From contig NZ_BSFN01000004.1 in assembly GCF_027922365.1 (NCBI RefSeq), forward strand, positions 248,001-312,000: a stretch of DNA of 64,000 nt. The letters run 5' to 3'. The translations under genes and the position numbers were made by a program. The DNA is from Pseudomonas turukhanskensis. GTDB taxonomy: Bacteria; Pseudomonadota; Gammaproteobacteria; Pseudomonadales; Pseudomonadaceae. Under the pieces are notes generated by a model that was not told the origin of the DNA, searched no databases, and saw nothing but the letters and a program-made list of their open reading frames with translations. Below are positions 48,627 to 57,377 of the stretch, one piece after another; the stretch's first letter is position 1, and each line of letters begins with the position of its first letter.

Positions 48627-49714
48627 TTGATTTTATAGACCTCAAGGCTCAGCAAGCCCTTATCAAGGATCGTATAGACGCCGGCATTCAGCGGGTATTG
48701 GCCCATGGTCAATATATTCTCGGGCCTGAAGTTTCCGAGTTGGAACAGAAACTCGCGGCCTTTGTCGGTGCTATGCATTGCATCACCTGCGCCAACGGCA
48801 CAGACGCCTTGCAGATTGCGCAAATGGCGCTGGGGATCGGCCCTGGTGACGAAGTTATTACCCCGGGATTTACCTATATCGCCACAGCGGAAACCGTAGC
48901 CTTGCTCGGCGCTAAACCTGTTTATGTAGATGTCGACGCGCGAACCTGCAACCTCGATCCCGACTTGCTTGAGGCGGCGATAACTCCTCGCACCAAAGCG
49001 ATTATTCCCGTGTCGCTCTATGGGCAATGTGCAGATTTCGACACCATCAACGCGATCGCCAATAAATACGGCATCCCCGTAATCGAGGACGCTGCGCAGA
49101 GTTTCGGTGCCACTTACAAAGGCAAGCGATCCTGCAATCTCACCGACATTGCCTGTACCAGCTTTTTTCCGAGCAAACCGTTGGGTTGCTACGGCGATGG
49201 TGGCGCGATTTTTACCAATGACGATGAACTGGCCAAAGTGATGAGGCAAATCGCACGTCACGGTCAGGACCGTCGCTACCACCATGTGCGGGTCGGTGTG
49301 AATAGCCGACTGGATACGCTGCAGGCTGCCATTCTGTTGCCCAAATTGGAAATCTTTGAGCAAGAGCTTGAGTCGCGGCAGCAAGTGGCCAATGGGTACA
49401 ACGCGCTCCTGAAAGATGCCGCAATTGAACCAACGGTTATCGAATCGCATAACTACAGTGCCTGGGCTCAATACACGGTACTGGTCAACGACCGGGATAC
49501 CTTGAGAGCGAAGCTTGAGAAAGCGGGCGTACCAACCGCGGTGCACTACCCGATCCCACTTAATCTCCAGCCTGCCGTTGCTGATCCTGATAAAAAGCTA
49601 CCGGTCGGCGATCTTCTGGCAAGCAAGGTAATGAGCTTGCCCATGCATCCTTATTTGTCGTCTGGCGATGTCCAGTTCATTGTCGACTCTGTGGTCGCTG
49701 CACAGCACCCATGA
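48623..49714 (+). CDS. wbpE: UDP-2-acetamido-2-deoxy-3-oxo-glucuronate aminotransferase WbpE
   Basis: DegT/DnrJ/EryC1 aminotransferase of 363 residues that installs the 3-amino group from glutamate. [14 protein letters not shown] opens it, [17 protein letters not shown] and [16 protein letters not shown] surround the PLP pocket, and Lys185 in [14 protein letters not shown] is the PLP lysine. With WbpA, WbpB and WbpD it should yield UDP-GlcNAc(3NAc)A. No wbpI 2-epimerase gene follows as in P. aeruginosa O5. Confidence 0.95.
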   Translation: MIDFIDLKAQQALIKDRIDAGIQRVLAHGQYILGPEVSELEQKLAAFVGAMHCITCANGTDALQIAQMALGIGPGDEVITPGFTYIATAETVALLGAKPVYVDVDARTCNLDPDLLEAAITPRTKAIIPVSLYGQCADFDTINAIANKYGIPVIEDAAQSFGATYKGKRSCNLTDIACTSFFPSKPLGCYGDGGAIFTNDDELAKVMRQIARHGQDRRYHHVRVGVNSRLDTLQAAILLPKLEIFEQELESRQQVANGYNALLKDAAIEPTVIESHNYSAWAQYTVLVNDRDTLRAKLEKAGVPTAVHYPIPLNLQPAVADPDKKLPVGDLLASKVMSLPMHPYLSSGDVQFIVDSVVAAQHP

Positions 49715-49723
49715 GTATGCGCA

Positions 49724-51058
49724 GTGTTTAAGGCGGCCCTCCTGCGGAGGTATCAAGAGCAGCGCAAGTTGATATGGAATATCGCTTGGCTGTTCGGCGA
49801 TAAAGTATTTCTGCTTCTGGTCAATTTTCTCGTCGCGGCCCTGGTTGCACGTCATCTTGGGCCTGAGCAGTTCGGGCAGTTGTCCTATGTGGTGTCTATC
49901 GTCGCGCTTTTCGCTGTTTCGGCGCATGCCGGGCTGGGGGGTATTGTCGTCAAGCGGTACGTTGAGGGCGATTGGTCCCCGCAGGTAGTTGCCGCTAGCA
50001 GTCTGTTTTTGAAGCTGTCTTCCGGGGTAGTCGGCTACCTCCTGCTGGTGGTGGTTGCTTACTTCAGCTCGGGGTGGGGCCAAGAGTTTATGTACCTTGT
50101 TATCGCTGGGCTGGTGATAATTTTGCAGCCGCTTAGCGTGTTTGATTTCTGGTTCCAGTCGCAGGTGAAGTCGAAGTACGTTTCGGTTTCAAACATGTCT
50201 TCTCTGGTCTTGTCGGCCGTAGCTAAGGTTTCATTCGTTTATGTGGGGTTCAGTGTCTTACCGTTCGTATTGGCAAATCTGCTTCAGTATTTCGTGTACT
50301 CATTGTTGGTGTATGGGTTCTTCAAGAAGGTTTCCAAGCTGAAGATCTCGCTTGCGGATGTCAATCTCGGTTTGTCTCTGGATTTTTTACGCAATAGCTG
50401 GCCGGTATTTCTGGGGTCTATCTTCGCCATGGTGTACATGAAGATAGACCAGGTGATGTTGAAGTGGATGGTCGGTCCGGCCGAAGTCGGCATTTACAGC
50501 GTTGGCGCGCAATTGTCGGAGGTTTGGTACTTTATTCCAGCTGCAATCCTGACATCCTATTTTCCAAGGTTAGTGCAACTAAAGACTGGGAATAGGGAGC
50601 AGTACGTAAAATACTATCAGGCTCTGCTCGACTGCTTATTAGGCGTCGCAGTTGCTGTTGCTTTGTTTATGACTTTTTTTGCCGATGCATTCATTCATAC
50701 CTTTTGGGGAAAGGAATACGCGGCGAGTGCCTCTGTGTTGACTATCCACATATGGGCTGGTGTCTTTGTATTTATGCGCACGGTTTTTTCAAAATGGATT
50801 GTAGTTGAAGGTGCGTTGATCTTCTCGCTTGTGACTCAGGGCCTCGGTGCGGTAATTAATGTGGCGCTCAATTTCTACTTTATTCCGGCCTCCGGAGCAG
50901 AGGGCGCTGCTTACGCAACGCTTATCTCCTATGGGCTAGCGTCATACGCTTCGCTGTTTTTCTATGCCAAGACGCGTGAGTTTTTCTATTGGATGACTAA
51001 ATCATTCTTTCTTCCTGTGAGACTGGTGATTGCGGCTTATAAGAGAGTGGTTCGATGA
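49724..51058 (+). CDS. wzx: O-antigen flippase Wzx
   Basis: Polysaccharide flippase (MATE-like/PST family) of 444 residues with about 12 hydrophobic helices. The N-terminal LIWNIAWLFGDKVFLLLVNFLVAALVARHLGPEQFGQLSYV is characteristic. It should move undecaprenyl-PP-linked O-units across the inner membrane. GTG 49724 starts nine bases after wbpE. It opens the AT-richer cassette; one 60-base line here (50641) has 25 G/C, against 39 of 60 at 55561. Coupled to the next gene by ATGA. Confidence 0.93.
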   Translation: MFKAALLRRYQEQRKLIWNIAWLFGDKVFLLLVNFLVAALVARHLGPEQFGQLSYVVSIVALFAVSAHAGLGGIVVKRYVEGDWSPQVVAASSLFLKLSSGVVGYLLLVVVAYFSSGWGQEFMYLVIAGLVIILQPLSVFDFWFQSQVKSKYVSVSNMSSLVLSAVAKVSFVYVGFSVLPFVLANLLQYFVYSLLVYGFFKKVSKLKISLADVNLGLSLDFLRNSWPVFLGSIFAMVYMKIDQVMLKWMVGPAEVGIYSVGAQLSEVWYFIPAAILTSYFPRLVQLKTGNREQYVKYYQALLDCLLGVAVAVALFMTFFADAFIHTFWGKEYAASASVLTIHIWAGVFVFMRTVFSKWIVVEGALIFSLVTQGLGAVINVALNFYFIPASGAEGAAYATLISYGLASYASLFFYAKTREFFYWMTKSFFLPVRLVIAAYKRVVR

Positions 51059-52119
51059 AGGCTATTATTAAAAAGCTGGTTCCCCTTGGTCTTCGTCGGA
51101 CTATACGTAGGTGGCGCGCTGCCGCCAGTATTTTCACTGTGTCATTTTTTTCGAAAAGTTTTTTCCTTTCCAGACTCTACTACTTTCTTTTCAATCGGGA
51201 ATTTGATCGAGAATTTCGTTCAGTATTGGCTGGCCGGTTGGTCCACCTTACGTTCCAGGGTGAGGGGGTGTATGCCTTACGGCGCAACATTCATCGGTTG
51301 GAAAAAGGGCTGTTGATGCAGCCCCGCAAAAAGGTGTTTGGTGAGCATTTCATTGAGGATACCGTCGAGTATCTTCGTATCGCTTCGGCCAAACAGTTCG
51401 CCTGTGCGGATGAAATAAAATGGGCTACCGATGTACTGGATCTGTACTTTTCGGTTGTTGGCAGCACAGAGAAAATCGCTCGTGCCCAGCGTTTATATGA
51501 CGCGTTCAGAAAAGATCTGAAGAATGACATCGACGGTGCGTACAGTCCGTATGAGTTCCAAAGTATCCAGAAGCCCAACATCCATAAGGATCAACTGGAT
51601 ATCCTGTTCAAAGCCAGGCGCTCCGTACGCTGGTATGAAGATCGCACCATCCCAAAAGACCTTGTTATCGAGTCGGCAGAAATAGCGGCTCAAGCGCCAT
51701 CGGCTTGTAATCGTTTGCCGTATCGCTTCGTCTTTGTCGAGGACAAGGCGCGCATCGCGTCCATTGCGCCGCTTGCAAATGGAACGGCCGGCTTTGCTCA
51801 GAACATTCCGTTTCTCGTTGTCGTAGTCGGCGATCTATCGGCTTACGAAGAAGAAAAAGATCGCCATCTTATCTATATCGATTCGTCGCTGGCTTCCATG
51901 CAGTTCATGTTGGCGTTGGAAGTCAGAGGGTTGTCCAGTTGCCCCATCAATTGGCCGGATATGAGTATGTCCGAGCGCAAAATTAAAGAGGCGCTAAAGC
52001 TTGGCTACCACGAGAAAGTGATTATGTTGATTTCTGTGGGGTTCGCCGTTTCGACCGGTGGCATCGCGTATTCACAAAAGAAAAAGCGCGGAACAATTAT
52101 TGAGGAGTTTTCGGGTTGA
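51055..52119 (+). CDS. Nitroreductase-like protein with N-terminal extension, in O-antigen cluster
   Basis: A 354-residue protein. The first 170 residues are not recognised (LRRNIHRLEKGLLMQPRKKVFGEHF); the rest is a nitroreductase-fold flavoprotein: FKARRSVRWYEDRTI (FMN phosphate contact), QAPSACNRLPYRFVFVEDKARI, QNIPFLVVVVGDL and YHEKVIMLISVGF. It lies between wzx and the pyruvyl transferase, overlapping both neighbours, and is read with them. Similar genes are found beside pyruvyl transferases in other exopolysaccharide loci, from general knowledge; the reaction is not established. Redox modification of a sugar or of the pyruvyl group are possibilities only. Confidence 0.78.
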   Translation: MKAIIKKLVPLGLRRTIRRWRAAASIFTVSFFSKSFFLSRLYYFLFNREFDREFRSVLAGRLVHLTFQGEGVYALRRNIHRLEKGLLMQPRKKVFGEHFIEDTVEYLRIASAKQFACADEIKWATDVLDLYFSVVGSTEKIARAQRLYDAFRKDLKNDIDGAYSPYEFQSIQKPNIHKDQLDILFKARRSVRWYEDRTIPKDLVIESAEIAAQAPSACNRLPYRFVFVEDKARIASIAPLANGTAGFAQNIPFLVVVVGDLSAYEEEKDRHLIYIDSSLASMQFMLALEVRGLSSCPINWPDMSMSERKIKEALKLGYHEKVIMLISVGFAVSTGGIAYSQKKKRGTIIEEFSG

Positions 52120-53258
52120 TCGTTGAAATCAGGAAGGGCGGTTTTATTAACAAGGGCGCCGAGCTGATGCTCCTGGCTGTCCTGGATAAAGTGTCCAGCC
52201 GGTTTCCGACGGCTAAGTTCACAATAATACCGTCCAGTGAGCGGGGTGGTCAGGCTTACAGCGATTATTCCAGATTGGGCATCTACCCGAAGGCCTCGAT
52301 CCGTAAATTTGGCCTGGATGTTGGAACATTGCTTTGCCTTGTTCCAAAAAAAATCAGAGAGCGCTATGGCGTGGTGCTTGATAGCGAAGTAGATGTTGTC
52401 ATCGATATTGCAGGCTTCGCCTACTCGGATCAGTGCGGCGTAGCGGTTAGCAAGGACCTCTATCGATCCTCGAAAGCCTGGAAGCGCCAAGGCAAGAAAG
52501 TCATTTTTATGCCTCAGGCCCTCGGACCGTTTCGCAACGCTGAAATTTCAAATTACGTATCGAGCTTTCTGGCAGCCGGTACGTTGGTGTTTGCTCGCGA
52601 CAACGTGTCCTACGGTTATACCAAGGAGCTTGATGGGGTAAAAAATTTGAAGCTCTGCCCGGATTTTACCTGCGGCTTGAAAGGTAAGACTGCCGACCGC
52701 TACCAGTTTCTAGAAGGCCGACCCTGTGTAGTTCCCAATGCACGGATGATTGATCGCGTAGATGGCGAACGGGCCGGTAGGTATCTGGATTTTCTAACGC
52801 AATGCATTAACCATTTGATTGCCCAAGGCGAACGGCCTTTCGTTCTGGTGCACGAAAGAGATGATTATGACCTTGCCGTATCGTTAGCCAAACGAGCCGG
52901 GGACATCGACGTTATTTATGAACAGGATGCGTTGCTCATAAAAGGAATCATCGGAACTGCAAGCTTTATGATCGGTGGCAGGTACCATGGTTTGGTCAGT
53001 GCGCTAAGCCAATGTGTGCCTGCTTTGGCCACGGGCTGGAGTCATAAGTACGAAGAGTTGTTCAATGATTTTGGTCTTGATGGGACATTGATCCTGGATG
53101 TGATGCTTGCTGAAGCGGAGCTGATCGAAAAACTGGACGCATTTACTGCCTTGGTCAAACAAGGCGGCTTTGCCGATATTCTTGATAGCGGAGCACGAAA
53201 AATTGAACAGCAAGTTGATCTTATGTGGAAAGAGGTTTTTGACAGCATTTCTATGTGA
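52116..53258 (+). CDS. Polysaccharide pyruvyl transferase family protein
   Basis: A 380-residue protein of the CsaB/WcaK/WffC pyruvyl transferase family. Early GGFINKGAELMLLAVL, central FMPQALGPFRNAEI, FARDNVSYGYTKEL, LCPDFTCGL, FVLVHERDDYD and late GTASFMIGGRYHGLVSALSQCVPALATGWSHKYEEL are typical. It should transfer pyruvate from phosphoenolpyruvate as a ketal on an O-antigen sugar. The start is TTG 52116, overlapping the preceding stop, with AGGAG upstream; no better start is found. Confidence 0.86.
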   Translation: MIVEIRKGGFINKGAELMLLAVLDKVSSRFPTAKFTIIPSSERGGQAYSDYSRLGIYPKASIRKFGLDVGTLLCLVPKKIRERYGVVLDSEVDVVIDIAGFAYSDQCGVAVSKDLYRSSKAWKRQGKKVIFMPQALGPFRNAEISNYVSSFLAAGTLVFARDNVSYGYTKELDGVKNLKLCPDFTCGLKGKTADRYQFLEGRPCVVPNARMIDRVDGERAGRYLDFLTQCINHLIAQGERPFVLVHERDDYDLAVSLAKRAGDIDVIYEQDALLIKGIIGTASFMIGGRYHGLVSALSQCVPALATGWSHKYEELFNDFGLDGTLILDVMLAEAELIEKLDAFTALVKQGGFADILDSGARKIEQQVDLMWKEVFDSISM

Positions 53259-53267
53259 CCCTTATTT

Positions 53268-54371
53268 ATGAAGGCAATATTTTTTACAGATTTATATCCT
53301 GTGGAAGATTCTAGAAGTGCATCTGGAACTACGTTTGCTGTCCGCGAGTTGGTCGAGGGTGTCAGCTCGTGTGGTGTTGACGTAGCGGCGGTGGTGCGTT
53401 TTTTTCCCATTCTGACCAGAAAAGGTTTTCAATTTTCCAGCAAAAAGACGCTGATCAATGGCATTTGGGTTATCGATACGCCCAAGTTTGGCGTCGGCCT
53501 GGTTATGAATACCTTGCTGACTCGTCTTTTTTTGCGACGTTTTTTGCGAGTTGAAGGTGGCGAAGTCGCTGTATGCCACATGTCGTCTTGTTTCTTTGCA
53601 GCCTATAAAGTGTTTGGTCGACAGTTCAGTCGTTGGGTGTTTGTTTTACACAATAGCGATTTGAAGTCGCGTTATCTGGATTGGACGGTGCAGCATGCCG
53701 ATACCGTGCTCACGCGGTCATCGGCTTTGTCACGCCAATTTGAATTGCTGGCGCCATCGGCGCGCGTTGACGGCGTCGCCTACAGTGGCGTGCCCAATGA
53801 ACTGTTTCGCGAAAGACCGCCAGCTTTCAGGCCGGGCGGGGTGCTAAAAATTGTAATGGCTTCGGTTTTTATTCCCTTGAAAAACATTCCTCAGGTTCTG
53901 GAGGCCATTGCGCTGGTTTCGAAAGAGCAAGCGGTGGAAGTGAATATCTACGGGGATGGGCCTCTGCGAGATGCCCTCGAAAAAATGGTCAGCGCCCTCG
54001 ATATGCAAGGCTATGTGACCTTTCATGGCTTTTGTCCAAGGGCGCATGTGCTGGACGCCATGCACGCCGCTGATCTTTTTATAATGCCCAGCGCGCCGGA
54101 AACATTGGGGATGGCTTATCTGGAAGCAATGTCTCAAGGCTGTGTGGTAATTGGGCATGCCGGGTGGGGCGTGGACGGAATTATCGAAGACGGAAAAAAT
54201 GGCTATCTGGTACACAGTGCAACGGTCGCCGAGATCAAACATAAAATCCTTGAATACTGCGCGTCAGATATCGAGCGCATTCATGCCGCGTCATACCGGG
54301 CGGCACTTTCGTATACGTCCGAATCGTCGATTAAAAATTACTACAATTTGATAGCTGGTGTGCCGTGCTAA
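53268..54371 (+). CDS. Glycosyltransferase family 4
   Basis: A GT-B glycosyltransferase of 367 residues. KIVMASVFIPLKNIPQVLEAI, VNIYGDGPLRDALEKM and the donor-binding E-x7-E region SAPETLGMAYLEAMSQGCVVIGH are present. It should add one sugar of the O-unit on the cytoplasmic side of the inner membrane; the donor is unknown. It follows the pyruvyl transferase after nine bases and overlaps the next transferase by seven bases. Base composition is low in GC compared with the flanks, as for its neighbours. Confidence 0.88.
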   Translation: MKAIFFTDLYPVEDSRSASGTTFAVRELVEGVSSCGVDVAAVVRFFPILTRKGFQFSSKKTLINGIWVIDTPKFGVGLVMNTLLTRLFLRRFLRVEGGEVAVCHMSSCFFAAYKVFGRQFSRWVFVLHNSDLKSRYLDWTVQHADTVLTRSSALSRQFELLAPSARVDGVAYSGVPNELFRERPPAFRPGGVLKIVMASVFIPLKNIPQVLEAIALVSKEQAVEVNIYGDGPLRDALEKMVSALDMQGYVTFHGFCPRAHVLDAMHAADLFIMPSAPETLGMAYLEAMSQGCVVIGHAGWGVDGIIEDGKNGYLVHSATVAEIKHKILEYCASDIERIHAASYRAALSYTSESSIKNYYNLIAGVPC

Positions 54372-55234
54372 GTGTGTTAATGGCAGTGAAAAATGAGGCT
54401 CGATATATCGAAGGCGCTCTTGCCTCCATATCGTTTGCCAGTGATTTTGAAGTCGTACTTGTCGATGACGGTTCCGACGACGGAACCCCGGATATCGTAG
54501 AGGCGCTTGATCTTGCCCACGTCAAACTGATTCGAACGACCGGCATAGGTAAAGCCCGCGCATTCAGTACTGCATATGAGCATGCCTCAGGGTCGTATTT
54601 TGTGCTGTTTGCAGGTGACGATGTCATCCAGTCCGATGTGCTCGCTCGGCGCATTGCGCCATTGAAAGCCTCGTCCATCGAAGGTCCCGCCGTTACGTTT
54701 TGCAAGCTGAAGTCTTTTTCAGAGCAGGGCCGTTATGACGGGATGGAGTTGCCTAAACATCCTGCTCGCGGACTGGAGTCAGGCGGCTGCATCGCATTCA
54801 ACCGGGCTTTTGGCGATATAGCATTTCCAATACCGCCGACATTAGCCAATGAAGACAATTGGTTGATGTTACATGTGCGTTTTTCTGGCGTGCATATTGA
54901 GCACGTGCCAGAGGTTGGTTTGTTGTATCGGATTCATGAAAATAACAGCTACAAGCGAGGCGTCTCGTTCGCTCAGGTCAATGAGCAAATGTGGATGCGC
55001 CAGCGCGCATTGTTCTTTTTCTATGAGCAACGCCGAGGTTTCCTGACCCAAGCCCAGCAGCGCCAGGTGCTGATGGAGTTCGCTTTGCAGCTCCTGCGCT
55101 ATCTGGGCAAACCTGTCCTGCTCATGTTGCTTTGGGAGCTCTCGGTGAGGGCTCGCGTGAAGGTTTTGTTTAATTCTCGCGCTTCCCTGTATTGGGTTAG
55201 AGAACGTTTCTACAAGTTCTTTTCCGGAAGGTAG
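54365..55234 (+). CDS. Glycosyltransferase family 2
   Basis: A GT-A transferase of 289 residues. LSVLMAVKNEARYIEGALASI starts the nucleotide-binding fold, VLVDDGSDDGTPDIV follows and FAGDDVI stands at the DxD metal site; LANEDNWLMLH carries the likely catalytic acidic residues. The C-terminus (LLRYLGKPVLLMLLWELS) has one hydrophobic helix. GTG 54365 is inside the end of the previous gene. It is the last gene of the AT-richer cassette. Confidence 0.87.
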   Translation: MLSVLMAVKNEARYIEGALASISFASDFEVVLVDDGSDDGTPDIVEALDLAHVKLIRTTGIGKARAFSTAYEHASGSYFVLFAGDDVIQSDVLARRIAPLKASSIEGPAVTFCKLKSFSEQGRYDGMELPKHPARGLESGGCIAFNRAFGDIAFPIPPTLANEDNWLMLHVRFSGVHIEHVPEVGLLYRIHENNSYKRGVSFAQVNEQMWMRQRALFFFYEQRRGFLTQAQQRQVLMEFALQLLRYLGKPVLLMLLWELSVRARVKVLFNSRASLYWVRERFYKFFSGR

Positions 55235-55236
55235 CT

Positions 55237-56472
55237 GTGAAAATCCTCGTCCTTTCCCAATACTTCTGGCCCGAACACTTCATCATCAACGACATCGTGC
55301 GCCTGCTCGACGAGCAGGGCCACACCGTGGTCGTTGCCACCGGCAAGCCCAATTATCCTGATGGCGAGGTGTTTGAGGGCTACCGGGCGATGGGTACCCA
55401 GCGTGAGCGTTATCTGGAGCGCATAGACGTGGTCCGCGTACCGCTGTGGCCGCGCGGGCAGGGTGGGGCGAGGAATCTGCTGCTCAATTACCTGTCCTTT
55501 ATCGCCTCGGGCCTGGTCTTTTTGCCTTGGCTGCTGCGCAAGCGTGAGTTCGACGCCATCCTGGTGTTCGCCCCGTCGCCGGTGCTGCAAACCATTCCGG
55601 CCATCCTGCTCAAGTGGCTGAAAAAGGCCAAGCTCGCCCTCTGGGTTCAGGACCTGTGGCCGGAAAGCCTGGCGGCCACCGGGTTTGTGCGCAATCGCCA
55701 TGCGCTGCGCGCGGTGGGTTGGCTGGTGCGGGCGATTTACCGTGGCTGCGACACGTTGTTGGTGCAGTCGCGCGCGTTTATCGAGCCGGTTGCGCGTTAT
55801 GCCGACCGGAGCAAGGTTGTGTATTACCCCAATTCCCTCGATGTGCGCCCCAGTGCGACGCAGGCGAGCATCCCGCCGCTGCTCAGTGAGGTACTGGCGA
55901 ACTATTTCTGTGTGGTGTTTGCCGGCAACCTGGGCACTGCGCAAGCCTTGGAAACGGTGGTGCAGGCCGCCCACAACCTGCGCGATGATCCGTACATTCG
56001 CATTGTGCTGGTGGGCAGCGGCAGTCGCCTGGGCTGGCTCAAGGCGCAACAGCAGGCGCTGGAGTTGGATAACCTGATTCTGGCCGGGCGCTACCCGGCC
56101 GAAGCCATGCCGGAGATTTTTGCGCAGTCCGCGGCGCTACTGGTGTCGCTGAACGATGAAGAGGCGTTTGCGCAGACCATCCCCAGCAAGATTCAGGCGT
56201 ACCTGGCGGCAGGCCGGCCGATTCTGGCGTGCATGAACGGCGAGGGCGCCCGTGTGGTCACCGAGGCCGGCGCCGGGTTGGCTTCGCCGGCACAGAAAGT
56301 GCTGCCGCTGGTGGCCAACATTCGCCGCTTGCAAGAGTTGGACGCGGCGCAACGGGAGGCCATGGGCCGCTGCGGCCAGGCCTACTTCCAGGCTAATTTC
56401 GAAATGAACAGCCAGGTGCGCATCCTTGTGGAGCACCTGGGCCGCCGCGTTGAAGAGGATGGCAGCAAATGA
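55237..56472 (+). CDS. wbuB: WbuB-like glycosyltransferase family 4
   Basis: GT-B transferase of 411 residues. MKILVLSQYFWPEHFIINDI and GKPNYPDGEVFEGY at the N-terminus, DLWPESLAATGFVRN, and VVFAGNLGTAQALETVVQAA match the WbuB/WbjE group that transfers L-FucNAc or L-QuiNAc. GC content rises sharply from here on. The GTG start is two bases after the previous stop. Its stop overlaps the RmlD-like gene (ATGA). Being next to the UDP-L-sugar genes, it is the likely user of their product. Confidence 0.88.
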   Translation: MKILVLSQYFWPEHFIINDIVRLLDEQGHTVVVATGKPNYPDGEVFEGYRAMGTQRERYLERIDVVRVPLWPRGQGGARNLLLNYLSFIASGLVFLPWLLRKREFDAILVFAPSPVLQTIPAILLKWLKKAKLALWVQDLWPESLAATGFVRNRHALRAVGWLVRAIYRGCDTLLVQSRAFIEPVARYADRSKVVYYPNSLDVRPSATQASIPPLLSEVLANYFCVVFAGNLGTAQALETVVQAAHNLRDDPYIRIVLVGSGSRLGWLKAQQQALELDNLILAGRYPAEAMPEIFAQSAALLVSLNDEEAFAQTIPSKIQAYLAAGRPILACMNGEGARVVTEAGAGLASPAQKVLPLVANIRRLQELDAAQREAMGRCGQAYFQANFEMNSQVRILVEHLGRRVEEDGSK

Positions 56473-57326
56473 AAGTTCTGGTTCTGGGCGCATCCGGCAT
56501 GCTGGGCAATGCCGTGTTCAAGGTGTTTTCTGCCGACGCCAGTCACGAGGTATGGGGCACGTTGCGCAGCACGGCGGCGGTCGCCGCGTTCGCGCCGGCC
56601 TGGCGTGATCGCCTGCTGTCGGGTGTGGATGTGCTCGACCAGGACGCGCTGCTGGCGGCATTCGCCAAAACCCGCCCGCAGGTGGTGATCAACTGCATCG
56701 GTTTGATCAAGCAACTGGCCGATGCCAAGGACCCGCTTACCGCCTTGCCGATCAACGCCATGTTGCCCCATCGCCTGGCCCGCCTGTGCGAAGTGGCCGG
56801 CGCGCGGCTGATTCATGTGAGCACCGATTGCGTGTTCTCGGGCAAGCAGGGTGGTTACCTGGAGAGCGATCCGTCGGACGCGGATGACCTGTACGGCAAA
56901 TCCAAGTACATCGGCGAGCTGCACGATGCGCCACACGCTATCACCTTGCGCACCTCCATCATCGGCCACGAACTGGGCTCCAGCTATGCGCTGGTGGATT
57001 GGTTCCTGGCGCAACAGGGCAGCGTGCGCGGCTTCAGCAAAGCAGTGTTTTCCGGGTTGCCTACTGTGGAGCTGGCCCATGTGATGAAGGACTACGTGCT
57101 CACGCACCCTGAGCTCAATGGCCTGTATCATGTCGCAGCCGAGCCGATCGCCAAGCTCGATCTGCTGCAACTGGTGGCGGCCGCGTACGGCAAGCAAATT
57201 GCTATCAACCCGGATGCCGCGCTGGTGATTGACCGCTCCCTGAACGGCTCGCGATTTGCCCAGGCCACCGGCTACCGCGCGCCGGCCTGGCCGGAGCTGA
57301 TTCGGCGCATGCACGCGCAGCGTTAA
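56469..57326 (+). CDS. RmlD-like SDR reductase (QnlB/WbvR type)
   Basis: NAD(P)H-dependent 4-reductase of 285 residues. LVLGASGMLGNAVFKVF is the Rossmann start; the catalytic Tyr-Lys lies in DDLYGKSKYIGEL, with STDCVFSGKQGGY before it. It belongs to the dTDP-4-dehydrorhamnose reductase fold and lacks the C-terminal cupin of WbjC/FnlB (about 370 residues), so it fits the reductases of the UDP-L-RhaNAc/L-QuiNAc route better than that of UDP-L-FucNAc. Inference from length and order; a database search could change it. Confidence 0.82.
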   Translation: MKVLVLGASGMLGNAVFKVFSADASHEVWGTLRSTAAVAAFAPAWRDRLLSGVDVLDQDALLAAFAKTRPQVVINCIGLIKQLADAKDPLTALPINAMLPHRLARLCEVAGARLIHVSTDCVFSGKQGGYLESDPSDADDLYGKSKYIGELHDAPHAITLRTSIIGHELGSSYALVDWFLAQQGSVRGFSKAVFSGLPTVELAHVMKDYVLTHPELNGLYHVAAEPIAKLDLLQLVAAAYGKQIAINPDAALVIDRSLNGSRFAQATGYRAPAWPELIRRMHAQR

Positions 57327-57377
57327 CACGAGTTCAAGCGGCCGGATGGCCTGCTCATTTTTGATCTGGAAGATTTT

